This document shows positions 28,379 through 37,514 of a stretch of DNA of 64,000 nt, one piece after another. The notes under the pieces are model-generated. The model worked only from the letters and a program-made list of their open reading frames with translations. It had not been told where the DNA came from and ran no database searches. How positions within the stretch are numbered: the first letter of the stretch is position 1; every line of letters starts with the position of its first letter. The stretch is taken from NCBI RefSeq assembly GCF_020852455.1, contig NZ_JADZAT010000032.1, positions 186,001-250,000 of the forward strand, given 5' to 3'. Position numbers and translations under genes: made by a program. The stretch comes from Novosphingobium sp. (GTDB lineage Bacteria; Pseudomonadota; Alphaproteobacteria; Sphingomonadales; Sphingomonadaceae).

Positions 28379-29986
28379 TCAGGCGTAACCGAACTTCTCG
28401 ATCCAGGGCGCCAGGATCGGTTCAACTCCTTTGAGGTACGTCTGATAGCGGCGCCAGCCGCCGGAGCCATCGTAGAGCCCGCGCCGAACCTGCGTCGCAC
28501 TGGCGGTCGTTACTCCGCGGCGTTGTGCCGTGCGATCGAAGCTGCGCAGATCCTCGCTCCAGTCGGCGCCAAGGAAACGGCACAGCCCCTGCGTCGTTTC
28601 ATCGAACTCGCTGACCAGGCTTTCATACCGCAATTCGAACCAGTCGATTGGCAGCTGTTCGAGCGCAGCCTCGGTCACCGCCCAGCTTGCGGCATAATGG
28701 CGCGCGGTGTCTTCCAGCGTGGTGAATGACATTGTGCCGGCGTTGAACGCAAAACTGGTATGAAAGCAGCTCCACACCACATCGCGCGGATCGCGCCGCG
28801 TGATGATCACCTTTGCACCGGGAAACAGCCGGGCGATCGCAGGTAAACGCGGACCTTTGAATGGATCCATATCGACAAACAGCGCGTCCTGCAGATCACG
28901 TCCTGCAGCGCGGGTGGCTCGTTGCCAGTAGTCGGTCCGCAGGCGCGCCAACGTGGGCGCATCCGCTTGCGCCAGATCGGCAAGCCCCTCGTCACGTGAA
29001 AGGTATTCCTGATCGGTCAGACCCAGCGTCGGGCGTTCTTCGATCGCGACAGCGCCGGGAAGCGAAGCGAGGATGTTTTCTGCCAGTGTCGTGCCCGACC
29101 GCGGATAGCCGGTGAGGATCACGTGGGTTGCGGCAGCCCCTTCTACTGACGAAGCATCAGCCGGGCTCCATTCGCGCGGACGGGCTGAAGTCAGCCCCGC
29201 GGCGACCCGCGCGAGAAACCCGATCGAGCTGCCCGCCTCGTCGGCCAGCCGCTGCGAATGGAACTGGTGGAACACCTGCTGAGCGCGGGCATAGGCATCA
29301 TAGGCTTCGTCGAAGCGTCCCAGCCCCTCAAGTGCATCGCCCAGCAGCGTCAGGGTGTTGACCATGGTATCCCGTGGTCCTTCATCGCGGGTTGCCAGCG
29401 GCTCTAGCAGGGCAACGGCAGCGTCGTGGTGCTTTTCCTCAAGGGCTACCTGGGCCAGGGCGTTTGCTGCAAGCAAGTTGCCCGGATCGATCCTGAGCGC
29501 ATGTTCGGCCAGTTGTCTCGCTTCGGTGGAGCGTCCCTGGCGGGCATGGATCGAAGCCAGCGCGGCGAGTGCGATGGCGTTCTCAGGCTCAAGCCCAAGG
29601 GCATGCTCATAATCCCGGCCCGCATCAGCGATTGCCCCGCCCTTTTCAAAGCTCTGACCGCGTTCGTACCATGGGGAGGGCCAGCGGGGATCGATCCGGA
29701 TCGCGTTCTCGAAGCAAACCACCGAAGCCTTCAGATTGCCTTGCTTGCGCTGCACCACGCCCAGCCCGAGATGGAGCGTCGGATCCTTAGGATAACGGGC
29801 AATTGCAGCGCGCAGCAGTGCTTCTGCTTCCTGGAAGCGGCCTGCTTCCTCATGGCTCCACGCCGCCAGATTGTAGAGGATCGCGTCTTGCTGCCCGGCG
29901 TCCAGCGCCTGCTCGGCCAGGGCGGCGGCGGCGGGGGTGTCGTTGCGGTCCAGTGCGGCGTCGATCTGTGCAAGGTATGTGGTCAT
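28379..29986 (-). CDS. TPR-fused sulfotransferase
   Basis: 535-aa protein. About six TPR units fill residues 1-240, followed by a sulfotransferase domain from ~275. The 5'-PAPS phosphosulfate loop is ILTGYPRSGTTLAENIL and the 3'-phosphate-binding strand is PGAKVIITRRDPRDVVWSCF. It should transfer sulfate from PAPS to a hydroxyl (Tyr, sugar or lipid); TPR fusion suggests a protein or peptide acceptor. No PAPS-synthesis gene is in the window. It is divergent from the TPR-oxygenase gene, with a 91-bp shared promoter region. Confidence 0.9.
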   Translation of the reverse strand: MTTYLAQIDAALDRNDTPAAAALAEQALDAGQQDAILYNLAAWSHEEAGRFQEAEALLRAAIARYPKDPTLHLGLGVVQRKQGNLKASVVCFENAIRIDPRWPSPWYERGQSFEKGGAIADAGRDYEHALGLEPENAIALAALASIHARQGRSTEARQLAEHALRIDPGNLLAANALAQVALEEKHHDAAVALLEPLATRDEGPRDTMVNTLTLLGDALEGLGRFDEAYDAYARAQQVFHQFHSQRLADEAGSSIGFLARVAAGLTSARPREWSPADASSVEGAAATHVILTGYPRSGTTLAENILASLPGAVAIEERPTLGLTDQEYLSRDEGLADLAQADAPTLARLRTDYWQRATRAAGRDLQDALFVDMDPFKGPRLPAIARLFPGAKVIITRRDPRDVVWSCFHTSFAFNAGTMSFTTLEDTARHYAASWAVTEAALEQLPIDWFELRYESLVSEFDETTQGLCRFLGADWSEDLRSFDRTAQRRGVTTASATQVRRGLYDGSGGWRRYQTYLKGVEPILAPWIEKFGYA

Positions 29987-30077
29987 GGAGCGCGCTTACA
30001 CGCTGATCACACCAAATGCACCAAAAGGTCACTCAAAGGGGTTCGACAGGTCACCTGGCTGTGGCTATCCAGCCACC

Positions 30078-31610
30078 ATGGCCACACTCGACCAGCTGCA
30101 CGACCGTCTGACTCAGGGTCAGTTCGCGCGGATCGAGGATTGCTACCAGACCTGCCTCGACGCACTCGACTTTGGGCTGTTCGAACAGATCCTCGCCGTC
30201 ATCATTCCGCTCACCGATGGCGAGCGCGCGCAGGACAAACTGGCCTGGCAGATTCGGGGGCTGGCGCTACGCGGATTGCAGGACAGTGCCGGTGCCCACC
30301 AGGCATTTGCCTGCGCCGCGCGCCTTGCCCCCCGCGACAAGCTGATCGCGCATTCGCTGGCCCGTAGCGCGTTTGAGGCGGGCTATCCGGCGGTCGAGCT
30401 GTTTGGGGAGGCCCGCGCGCTTGCGCCCAGCGATGCCGGGATCCTGCTGGGCGAGGCGGCGGCGATGCTGGCGCAGGGCCAGGGTGCCGAAGCTTGCCGG
30501 GCCTTGGCCGAAACGCTCGAAGCCAACCCCGGCTGGTTCGAAGGGCACAAGGCCTATGCCCGGATCAGCGCCATGGCCCTGCCAGAGGCCGATCGCCAGG
30601 CCAGCCTGCGATCCGCGCTGGTAAAGTATCCGCAGGACCCATCGCTGTGGCATTGCCTGATCGAGGCTGCGATGCAGGCCGATGACTATGCCCTGGCACA
30701 CCAGTTCGTCGGCGAGGCCCGCACCGCGATCGGCGAGACGCCCGAGCTTGAGCGCGCCGAGGCGATCTGCCGCAATGAAACCGGCGATCCGGCCGGGGCC
30801 ATGGCCCTGTTTCAGCGGCTGGCCCCACCGGCCAATGCCGCAGCCCTGGCGCATGTCCTGCGCTGCCTGATCCGGCTCGGCCGGTTCGATGAGGCATCGG
30901 CGCGGGCTGATCAGTCCTTCCCCGGCGATCAGGACCTGGCGCTGTGGCCCTATCGCGCGCTGATCTGGCGTGCGGCCGGCGATCCGCGCTGGCACTGGCT
31001 GGAAGGCGATGAACGGCTGATCGGCAGCTATGACCTGACCGGCTCGCTCGGCTCGCTCGATGACCTTGCCGACGTGCTGCGCGCGATCCACACCGGCACC
31101 GGACAGCCGATCGACCAGTCGGTGCGCGGCGGAACCCAGACCGATGGCAATCTGCTGGCCCGCGCCGAACCAGAGATCCGCCGCCTGCGCGCCGCCGTGC
31201 TCGAAGCGGTGCGCGCGCATGTCGCGCAGCTACCAGACCCGGTTGCAGGCCATCCCACCCTGCTGGCCCGGCGCGATCCGGTGCGGATCCAGGGTGCCTG
31301 GTCGGTTCGGCTGCTGTCGCAGGGCTTCCACGTCGATCATGTCCACCCGCAGGGCTGGCTCAGTTCGGCCTTCTATGCCGCGCTGCCCGAAGGCGAACAG
31401 GGCATCGCACGCCAGGGCAAGGCGCAGCATGGCTGGCTGACCTTCGGCGAATGCCTGAGCCTGCTGCCCGATTTTCCGGCCTTCCGTACGATCGAGCCCA
31501 AACGCGGCCACCTGGCGCTGTTTCCCTCGACGCTGTGGCACGGCACCCGGCCGTTCGATGCTGGCGAGCGGATGACCGTAGCGCTTGATATCGAGCGTCC
31601 GCGGCAATGA
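30078..31610 (+). CDS. TPR-fused putative 2OG-Fe(II) oxygenase
   Basis: 510-aa protein. Residues 1-300 are TPR-like helices. The C-terminal ~200 residues match the 2OG-Fe(II) oxygenase family PF13759. SQGFHVDHVHPQGWLSSAFYAALPE gives the H-x-D-H iron ligands, then GWLTFGE and GHLALFPSTLWHGTRPFDAGERMTVALDIE give the distal His and the 2OG Arg. It should hydroxylate a peptidyl substrate. The start ATG (MATLDQLHDRL) is chosen over upstream in-frame codons that lie in the promoter region. It overlaps the phytase-like gene by 4 bp. Confidence 0.88.
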   Translation: MATLDQLHDRLTQGQFARIEDCYQTCLDALDFGLFEQILAVIIPLTDGERAQDKLAWQIRGLALRGLQDSAGAHQAFACAARLAPRDKLIAHSLARSAFEAGYPAVELFGEARALAPSDAGILLGEAAAMLAQGQGAEACRALAETLEANPGWFEGHKAYARISAMALPEADRQASLRSALVKYPQDPSLWHCLIEAAMQADDYALAHQFVGEARTAIGETPELERAEAICRNETGDPAGAMALFQRLAPPANAAALAHVLRCLIRLGRFDEASARADQSFPGDQDLALWPYRALIWRAAGDPRWHWLEGDERLIGSYDLTGSLGSLDDLADVLRAIHTGTGQPIDQSVRGGTQTDGNLLARAEPEIRRLRAAVLEAVRAHVAQLPDPVAGHPTLLARRDPVRIQGAWSVRLLSQGFHVDHVHPQGWLSSAFYAALPEGEQGIARQGKAQHGWLTFGECLSLLPDFPAFRTIEPKRGHLALFPSTLWHGTRPFDAGERMTVALDIERPRQ

Positions 31611-32626
31611 TTGCCCGGCTTGCGCGCATGGTCGCGTTTCTATCGGCCCTGACCCTGCTGGCGATCACCTGGCTGCGCGAGACCCCGCCGCCGCCCAACC
31701 ATGATCTGGCGCTGACGATCCTGCCGGTGCCCTTGCCCGAACAGCGCAACCTGGGGCCCTTCACCGTCACCGGGGCGTGGCAGCTGACCAGCCCCAACGA
31801 TGACTTCGGGGGCTATTCGGCCTTGCTGCGCGGCTCTCCGGGGCGACTGCTGGCCTTTTCGGATCGCGGCATGACGCTGGAGTTTGCTGCTCCGGGATCG
31901 CCGCCGGGGCCGGTCCTGATCGGACCGGTGGCGCCGATTGCCTCGCCCTACAAGCGCAACCGCGATGTCGAATCGGTCGCCTGGGACGGACATACGAACT
32001 TCGCCTGGCTGGCGCTGGAAGGACGCGGTACGATCATGCGCGGCATGCCGGGGATGGAACCCGAAGTGGTCCGCACCGTGCCTGAATGGGCCGAATGGGG
32101 CGTCAACACCGGACCCGAAGCGATGGCCCGCCTGCATGACGGACGCTTCGTGGTGCTGTGCGAATGCCGTTCGAGCTGGTTCGATTCGATCAATCACCCG
32201 GGCTTTCTCTATGCGGGTGACCCGGCAGAGGGGGTGAAGGGCCAGCCGTTCACTTTCGCGGGCGCCGCTGGCTATCGCCCGACCGACATGGCCGAACTGC
32301 CCGATGGCCGGGTGCTGGTGGTGATGCGCAAGCTGCTGTGGCCGGCCCCGGCGCGCTTTGCCGGCAAGATCATGCTGGCCGATCCGGCCGGCCTGGTTCC
32401 CGGCAAGGTCTGGGATTCGATCGAGCTTGCGGACCTTGCCAGTCCCTGGCCGGTCGACAATTTCGAGGCGCTGGCGATCGAGCTGCTGCCGGGCGGGCGA
32501 ATCGCCGCCTGGCTGATGAGCGACGAGAACGAGGCGGTGAGCCAGCGGGTGCTGCTGTGGCGGCTGGAATTCCGCCTGTCTGACCTGCCAGCCCGCAATC
32601 AGGCAAAACAAAAGGCGCCCGGCTGA
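31607..32626 (+). CDS. Phytase-like (esterase-like) family protein
   Basis: 339-aa exported protein with an N-terminal signal/anchor (MVAFLSALTLLAITWL). The six-bladed beta-propeller of the esterase-like phytase family (PF13449) is seen in FGGYSALLRGSPGRLLAFSDRG, NRDVESVAWDGHTNFAWLALE, GPEAMARLHDGRFVVLCEC and DNFEALAIELLPGGRIAAWLMSDENE. Likely periplasmic phosphoesterase, but the family covers proteins without phytase activity. The start overlaps the upstream oxygenase stop (ATGA). Its stop lies inside a strong hairpin (32614-32635) used by rpmB on the other strand. Confidence 0.88.
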   Translation: MIARLARMVAFLSALTLLAITWLRETPPPPNHDLALTILPVPLPEQRNLGPFTVTGAWQLTSPNDDFGGYSALLRGSPGRLLAFSDRGMTLEFAAPGSPPGPVLIGPVAPIASPYKRNRDVESVAWDGHTNFAWLALEGRGTIMRGMPGMEPEVVRTVPEWAEWGVNTGPEAMARLHDGRFVVLCECRSSWFDSINHPGFLYAGDPAEGVKGQPFTFAGAAGYRPTDMAELPDGRVLVVMRKLLWPAPARFAGKIMLADPAGLVPGKVWDSIELADLASPWPVDNFEALAIELLPGGRIAAWLMSDENEAVSQRVLLWRLEFRLSDLPARNQAKQKAPG

Positions 32627-32635
32627 CCGGGCGCC
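32600..32635 (-). terminator. Rho-independent terminator of rpmB (minus strand)
   Basis: Stem GGCGCCCGG / CCGGGCGCC with a CTGA loop at 32614-32635. Reading the minus strand, the stem is followed by TTTTGTTTTGCC. The loop overlaps the stop codon of the convergent phytase-like gene. Confidence 0.85.
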
Positions 32636-32662
32636 CCTTGGCTGGCCGAAACGGCGCGCTGA

Positions 32663-32950
32663 TTAAGCGGCGGCGGCCTTCTTCTTCAGCTCGCGCTTGA
32701 CCTTCTGGGCCGCGGTCGAGAGCTTTTCGTCTGAAGTCTTGAGCAGCCAGTTGTCCAGACCGCCGACATGTTCGACCGAACGCAGGCCCTGGGTCGAAAC
32801 CCGGAACTTGAAGCTGCGATCAAGGCCTTCCGACATCAGCGTGACGTTCTGCAGGTTGGGCAGGAAGACGCGCTTGGTCTTGTTGTTGGCGTGGCTGACG
32901 TTGTGGCCGATCTGGCGGCCCTTGCCGGTCAGTTCGCAAATACGGGACAT
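32663..32950 (-). CDS. rpmB: 50S ribosomal protein bL28
   Basis: 95-aa bL28: [41 protein letters not shown], then [26 protein letters not shown]. The start ATG of [11 protein letters not shown] is the conserved one; the frame is open far upstream through a palindromic repeat, which is not coding. A strong terminator follows. Confidence 0.96.
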   Translation of the reverse strand: MSRICELTGKGRQIGHNVSHANNKTKRVFLPNLQNVTLMSEGLDRSFKFRVSTQGLRSVEHVGGLDNWLLKTSDEKLSTAAQKVKRELKKKAAAA

Positions 32951-33045
32951 GGCAAAACTCGCTTCGAAATTACGTTGCCCAAGGCGGGAGAAGGCGCGCG
33001 CATAGCGATTCACCCTTGCGGGGTCAAGGTATTGGTTGGTTTGAT

Positions 33046-33227
33046 GCGCCAATTGCCTCGGCAATTGGCTTGCAACACCGGCCCGCTCCCGTGCTCCGAA
33101 GTCGCAAAACGTCCGGGGGACGTTTTGTCGGGGCGCCCCGACCACCCGCTGATGGTACCCTAGGGGTGGTCGGGCAGGAGGAGCGGGCCGGTGTTGCCCA
33201 GGCAAGGACGGATGTCCTTGCCGCACC
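33046..33227. repeat. Composite palindromic repeat, copy 2 (long form, opposite orientation)
   Basis: Between the divergent genes rpmB and tadA. Outer arms are GCAACACCGGCCCGCTCC (33072 on) and GGAGCGGGCCGGTGTTGC (to 33197). The AAAACGTCC hairpin is on the left of the GGTACC segment, so the element is inverted relative to copy 1. Flanking hairpins: CCAATTGC-CTCG-GCAATTGG (33049-33068) and GGCAAGGAC-GGAT-GTCCTTGCC (33201-33222) followed by GCACC. Confidence 0.88.
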
Positions 33228-33252
33228 AAGATAAAGATTCTAGCCCCTTTGC

Positions 33253-33714
33253 ATGACCCGCTGGCCGCTGCCCGAACCGATGCAATTGGCGCTGGATGAG
33301 GCGCGCGCGGGCGAATCGGCGGGCGAAGTGCCGATTGGCGCGGTGGTGATCCGGGACGGACAGGTGATCGCGCGGGCGCATAACCAGCCGCGCGGGCGCC
33401 ACGATCCCACCGCCCATGCCGAAGTGCTGGCGATTCGCGCGGCTGCCGCAGTGCTGGGCAACGAACGGCTTGATGGCTGCGAACTGTGGGTCACGCTGGA
33501 GCCGTGTGCGATGTGCGCCGGGGCGATTGCTCATGCCCGGATCGCCCGGCTCTATTACGCCGCCAGCGATCCCAAGGGCGGCGCGGTGGAGCATGGCGCG
33601 CGGGTGTTCGAACACGACCAGACCCTGCACCGGCCTGAAATCTATTCGGGGATGGGTGAGGATGAAGCCGCGATGCTCCTCAAGCAGTTCTTTCGCGACC
33701 TCCGCTCATCCTGA
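33253..33714 (+). CDS. tadA: tRNA-specific adenosine deaminase TadA
   Basis: 153-aa zinc deaminase that converts A34 to inosine in tRNA-Arg(ACG). Zinc ligands and catalytic Glu are HAEVLAIR and [14 protein letters not shown], with the C-terminal substrate region [16 protein letters not shown]. Full length. Its last codons and stop (33712) lie in a dispersed repeat (see 33703-33735), so the C-terminal residues LRSS are repeat-encoded. Confidence 0.95.
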   Translation: MTRWPLPEPMQLALDEARAGESAGEVPIGAVVIRDGQVIARAHNQPRGRHDPTAHAEVLAIRAAAAVLGNERLDGCELWVTLEPCAMCAGAIAHARIARLYYAASDPKGGAVEHGARVFEHDQTLHRPEIYSGMGEDEAAMLLKQFFRDLRSS

Positions 33715-33735
33715 GGAGGCCGAAGGCCGTCTCGA
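33703..33735. repeat. Half of a dispersed TCATCCTGAGGAG-type repeat overlapping the tadA stop
   Basis: CTCATCCTGAGGAGGCCGAA followed by GGCCGTCTCGAA matches the start of a palindromic element I know to be frequent in alphaproteobacterial genomes. Only the left half is present; the expected mirrored arm (CTTCAGGATGAG-like) is missing. The TGA of tadA is within it. Identification is from memory of the motif. Confidence 0.5.
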
Positions 33736-33741
33736 ACAACG

Positions 33742-34449
33742 CTAAAGCCCGCGCCAGATCTTCAGCGGAACATCGTTCTTCGGCCCGAAGGCGCGCTTCG
33801 AACAAGCCCTGGGCTTGAAATTGCGGCCATAGCAAAGCCGCAGTTCGCGCAGCCAGCCGCCGTTCGAAAGCACCAGCCCCACCGCACTTTGCGGCCAGCC
33901 GGGATTGCGTGCCATGAATGCCCGCCTCAGATCCCCGGCGGTCAGGTAATCCTGGCGCGATAGCTGGTCGGCATCGGGCAGTTTCAGCGAATTCCACAGG
34001 ATCCGCGAAACCTTGAAATAGCCTTCGGGGGTCTTGGCCATGCAGCTGCCGTGCTTGGCCCATTCATGCTCGATCAGCCAGGGAACCGGGGTCATGCACA
34101 TGTTTGCGCGGTAGTCCTGCTGGGTTGGGCGCGGGGTGACGGCGCACCACTGCGGATAGCGCCCGTTCGCGCCTTCGGGCCACAGGCCGTGCAGCACAAA
34201 GCCGAATCGCCCGATCTGACCGTTGCATTGGTAATTGCCCGGATCTTTCGCCGCCTTGCCGCCCCGGCAAAATTCGGGCGACCAGCTGACCGCCAGGGTA
34301 TAGCCGGTGATCGGCATCACGCTGCGCGGGCCATCGGGCTGCACCGGGCGCGGCTCTTCCACGCTTTGCGGTGCGCGGCATTGATAGGCCTGGGCCAACG
34401 CGGGGGCGGGCAGGGCGAGGACGGCAAGGAGAGCTGCGGTGCGGATCAT
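33742..34449 (-). CDS. RNase T2-family ribonuclease
   Basis: 235-aa exported protein (signal MIRTAALLAVLALPAPALAQ). RNase T2 active-site blocks are both present: CAS I FVLHGLWPEGANGRYPQWC and CAS II IEHEWAKHGSCM, giving the two catalytic His and the Glu/Lys. Several Cys could form the usual disulfides. It cuts single-stranded RNA in the periplasm or outside the cell for nucleotide scavenging. The start overlaps the nadC stop by 4 bp, so it is translationally coupled to nadC. Confidence 0.92.
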   Translation of the reverse strand: MIRTAALLAVLALPAPALAQAYQCRAPQSVEEPRPVQPDGPRSVMPITGYTLAVSWSPEFCRGGKAAKDPGNYQCNGQIGRFGFVLHGLWPEGANGRYPQWCAVTPRPTQQDYRANMCMTPVPWLIEHEWAKHGSCMAKTPEGYFKVSRILWNSLKLPDADQLSRQDYLTAGDLRRAFMARNPGWPQSAVGLVLSNGGWLRELRLCYGRNFKPRACSKRAFGPKNDVPLKIWRGL

Positions 34450-35303
34450 AGCGGTGTGAAATCCAGCCCGACGTCCGCCGCCGGCGCGCTCTGGGTCAGG
34501 CGCCCGACCGAGACGTAGGTTACGCCCGAGGCGGCAATAGCGCCGATCGTGTCGAGCCGGACCCCGCCCGAAGCTTCGCTGGGCACGCGTCCGGCGATCA
34601 GCGTTACGGCCTCGCGCAGTTCGGCCACACTCATGTTGTCGAGCAGCAGGTGGCTGGCACCAGCTGCCAGTGCGGGTTCGATCTGTTCGATCCGGTCAAC
34701 CTCGCAGATCACATCCATGACTCCGGCGGCGCGCGCGCGGCGCACGGCTTCACCGACCCCGCCCGCCACCAGCACGTGGTTGTCCTTGATCATCGCCGCG
34801 TCCCACAGCCCCATCCGGTGGTTCTTCGCCCCGCCCATCCGCGTGGCGTACTTTTCCAGGTGGCGCAGGCCGGGAATGGTCTTTCGGGTATCAAGCAGGG
34901 TGGCGTGCCCCTGCATCGCATCGACATAGGTCCGGGTCATGGTGGCGACCCCCGACAGGTGCTGCACGGTGTTGAGCGCCGAGCGTTCGGCGGTCAGCAT
35001 CGCGCGGGCATTGCCGTTGAGGCGCATCAGGTCGGTCCCGGCCGGTACTGTCGTGCCTTCCTCAACCAGCACCGCGATCTCCATCCCGGGATCGAGCGCG
35101 CGGAAGAAGGCTGCAGCGATCGGCAGGCCGGCCACCACGATCGCGTCGCGGGTATCCATCACCCCGGCAAAGCGCGCCTCGGCGGGAATCACGCCCTCGC
35201 TGGTCACATCATGCCCGCCGCCGGGCAGGCCAAGGCCCAGGTCCTCATCCAACGTGGCGCGGACGAATTGGGCGAGATCAAAGCCGGGGAGAGTGAAGGT
35301 CAT
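34446..35303 (-). CDS. nadC: Nicotinate-nucleotide pyrophosphorylase
   Basis: 285-aa QPRTase that makes nicotinate mononucleotide from quinolinate and PRPP. Motifs: DEDLGLGLPGGGHDVTSEGVIP, LRLNGNARAMLTAERSALNTVQHLSGVAT, DTRKTIPGLRHLEKYATRMGGAKNHRMGLWDAAMIKDNHV and EVDRIEQIEPALAAGASHLLLDNM. I start at MTFTLPGFD; an ATG 9 nt upstream (MSPMTF) is also possible. nadA and nadB are not in the window. Confidence 0.95.
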   Translation of the reverse strand: MTFTLPGFDLAQFVRATLDEDLGLGLPGGGHDVTSEGVIPAEARFAGVMDTRDAIVVAGLPIAAAFFRALDPGMEIAVLVEEGTTVPAGTDLMRLNGNARAMLTAERSALNTVQHLSGVATMTRTYVDAMQGHATLLDTRKTIPGLRHLEKYATRMGGAKNHRMGLWDAAMIKDNHVLVAGGVGEAVRRARAAGVMDVICEVDRIEQIEPALAAGASHLLLDNMSVAELREAVTLIAGRVPSEASGGVRLDTIGAIAASGVTYVSVGRLTQSAPAADVGLDFTPL

Positions 35304-35344
35304 GGGAGACATTTCGCCAGAATTACGGCCTTGCGCAAGAGCGG

Positions 35345-35494
35345 GTTCACACGAAGACACGAAGACACAACGATGTTGCTTTGGGCCGCAGGCCCGTTCT
35401 GTCCTCGCTGCAACACGCAGAACGCGGCACTTGGATTGGAAGGCGGCTTTGCCGCGCGCGTGACCTCTTTGCGTCTTCGTGTCTTCGTGTGAAC
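35345..35494. repeat. MITE-like element with 22-bp perfect terminal inverted repeats
   Basis: 35345-35366 and 35473-35494 are exact reverse complements (22 bp) and contain tandem GAAGACAC / GTGTCTTC units. The 106-bp interior is GC-rich with no coding signal. It lies between nadC and the LytTR regulator gene. The terminal motif (CTTCGTGTCTTCGTGTGAA type) is one I have seen dispersed in sphingomonad genomes. Confidence 0.7.
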
Positions 35495-35501
35495 CAGGAA
35501 A

Positions 35502-36296
35502 TCAGTGCACGAAGCGCGCCACCACATCGCGGTAAGAGCGCGAGACTTTCACGTCGGCGCCGCTTTCCAGCACCAGGAAGCATTCGCCATTGGTGTGCGG
35601 TTTGACCTGGCGGACCTGGTTGAGATTGACGATCCAGCTGCGGTGGACGCGCTGGAACACCCGCGGATCGAGCCGGCGTTCCAGATCCTTCATCGTTTCG
35701 CGCAGGATCAGGCTGTTGTCAGCGGTGTAGATGCACATGTAGTCACCCGCCGCCTCGATCCGTTCGATCGAATCGACATCGACCCGGAAGATCTGCCCGC
35801 GATCCTTGATGTTGATCAGCTTTTCATAGCGGCCGCCCATGTCCGGCTCGTCGGGAATCGCCTCGATCGCGTCAGGCGCCACTTCGGCCAGTACGGTCTT
35901 GAGCTTTTCGGCCTCGCCCGCAGCCTGCTTTTCGGCGAGGCGGGTGCGCACCCGTTCCATGGTATCGGCCAGCCGGTCCTCATCGACCGGCTTCATCAGG
36001 TAATTGACCGCATTGGCCTCGAACGCGCGGACCGCATGTTCCTGATAGGCGGTGACGAAGACGATCAGCGGCGGTTCGATGTCCATCACGCCCTTGACCA
36101 CCGAAAAGCCGTCAAACCCCGGCATCTGGATGTCGAGGAAGACCAGGTCGGGCTTTTCGGTCTTGATCTTGCGGATCGCCTCGCGCCCGTTCGAGCAGGT
36201 GTCGATCACTTCGACATCGGGGAACTTTTCCAGGCGCAGCATCAGCCCCTGGATCGCAAGCTTTTCATCGTCGACGAGGATCGTGCGGATGGTCAT
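35502..36296 (-). CDS. LytTR-family response regulator
   Basis: 264-aa two-domain regulator. The receiver domain (1-120) has the acidic pair Asp9/Asp10 and phosphoacceptor Asp55 in LVFLDIQMPGFDGF. The LytTR DNA-binding domain (~155-260) has INIKDRGQIFRVDVDSIERIEAAGDYMCIYTADNSLILRETMKDLERRLDPRVFQRVHRSWIVNLNQV. It lies 14 bp after the sensor-kinase gene on the same strand, so they form a two-component pair. The target genes are unknown. Confidence 0.93.
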   Translation of the reverse strand: MTIRTILVDDEKLAIQGLMLRLEKFPDVEVIDTCSNGREAIRKIKTEKPDLVFLDIQMPGFDGFSVVKGVMDIEPPLIVFVTAYQEHAVRAFEANAVNYLMKPVDEDRLADTMERVRTRLAEKQAAGEAEKLKTVLAEVAPDAIEAIPDEPDMGGRYEKLINIKDRGQIFRVDVDSIERIEAAGDYMCIYTADNSLILRETMKDLERRLDPRVFQRVHRSWIVNLNQVRQVKPHTNGECFLVLESGADVKVSRSYRDVVARFVH

Positions 36297-36310
36297 GACA
36301 GTTGTCCCGT

Positions 36311-37471
36311 TCAGCCGGCCAGGACCGGGGCTTTGGTGGCCTCGATCGCGGGGGGCGGGGTTTCGCGGCGTTCGAAGGGAATTTCGATCAGCACGGTAAA
36401 GCCGCCTTCGGGCGGTTCCATCGTTTCGAACCGGTGCGCCTCGCCATAGGCCTGGGCCAGCCGGTCACGGATGTTGGCCAGGCCGACGCCCGTGGATACC
36501 TGTTCGCCGCCGTCGAAAGTCACGCCCGAGAGCCTGTTGGAGGCGGACGAAGATTGCAATCCCGGTCCGGTATCGGAGACGGTGATGCGAAGGTTCTGAC
36601 CGACGAGTTGCGCCGCGATGGTGATTTCGGCCCCGGCCTCTTGCGGGCTGACTGCATATTTGATCGCGTTTTCGACCAGTGGCTGCAGCAGCAGGCTGGG
36701 CAGCAGTGCCTTTTCGGTGGCGGGATCGATCTGGAACGCGGTGCGCAGCCGCTCTTCGAACCGCATCCGCTCGATCTCGAGGTAGAGCTTGAGCGTCTCG
36801 ACCTCCTGCGCGACGGTGACCCGGCCAGCCGGCTCGTTGACCAGGGTATAGCGCAGGAAACTGGACAGCCGGCTGAGCATGGCATTGGCCGGCTCGGTCT
36901 GCTTGAGCAGCACCAGGGTGGAGATCGAATTGAGCGTGTTGAAGAGGAAATGCGGGTTGAGCTGGTAGCGCAGCATCGCCAGCTGGGCGCTGGTCGCCTG
37001 GTTTTCCAGCTGGATCAGCTGGTCGTTCTGCTCTTCGATCTGGATGAAGAAGTTGATCATGTAATAGAGCGCCGACCAGGCCAGCAGCAGCGTCGCGTCG
37101 AGGTAGAACAGGCCGATGATCCGGCCAATGTCGAACGAGCGATCGTTGTTGTAGAGCCCGCTGACCCAGGCATCGATGAAGGCATAGGCCCCCACCGCCA
37201 GCCCCAGCGCCAGCGTGGTCACCCCCCAGGTCACCAGCGGGCGGCGATTGATCACCGCGCGGTAGATTACCGACAGGATCAGCGTCAGCGAAAGCCCGGT
37301 GATGGTCGAGATCAGGATCGTGACCAGGAACGACAGTTCCTTGGCATTCGCCAGGCCCGACATGGTGCGCAGCAGCAGTGCCCCGCCCCAGCCAGCCATC
37401 TGCAGCCGCCAGAACGCCTGGTTCTTGTTCGCGAAGAATGGGATCGGGCGAAAGGGCAGCAGGACAGCCAT
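36311..37471 (-). CDS. LytS/YehU-type sensor histidine kinase
   Basis: 386-aa membrane kinase. Four hydrophobic segments lie within residues ~25-145. A His_kinase (PF06580) domain follows with the phosphoacceptor His174 in RYQLNPHFLFNTLNSISTLV. The ATPase domain has LLPSLLLQPLVENAIKYAVSP (N box) and VSDTGPGL plus GVGLANIRDRL (G boxes). There is no periplasmic sensor domain of size, so the membrane part probably senses. It is upstream of the LytTR regulator gene. Confidence 0.92.
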   Translation of the reverse strand: MAVLLPFRPIPFFANKNQAFWRLQMAGWGGALLLRTMSGLANAKELSFLVTILISTITGLSLTLILSVIYRAVINRRPLVTWGVTTLALGLAVGAYAFIDAWVSGLYNNDRSFDIGRIIGLFYLDATLLLAWSALYYMINFFIQIEEQNDQLIQLENQATSAQLAMLRYQLNPHFLFNTLNSISTLVLLKQTEPANAMLSRLSSFLRYTLVNEPAGRVTVAQEVETLKLYLEIERMRFEERLRTAFQIDPATEKALLPSLLLQPLVENAIKYAVSPQEAGAEITIAAQLVGQNLRITVSDTGPGLQSSSASNRLSGVTFDGGEQVSTGVGLANIRDRLAQAYGEAHRFETMEPPEGGFTVLIEIPFERRETPPPAIEATKAPVLAG

Positions 37472-37514
37472 AGAAGGCTACCTTAGCAGAAATTGGCGCC
37501 GTGCCACCAACGCT

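Noticed and set aside
33046..33227. Repeat copies read as extensions of neighbouring genes, e.g. rpmB upstream frame
   Set aside because: The open frames across the palindromes are compositional; the conserved starts of rpmB and tadA lie outside them.
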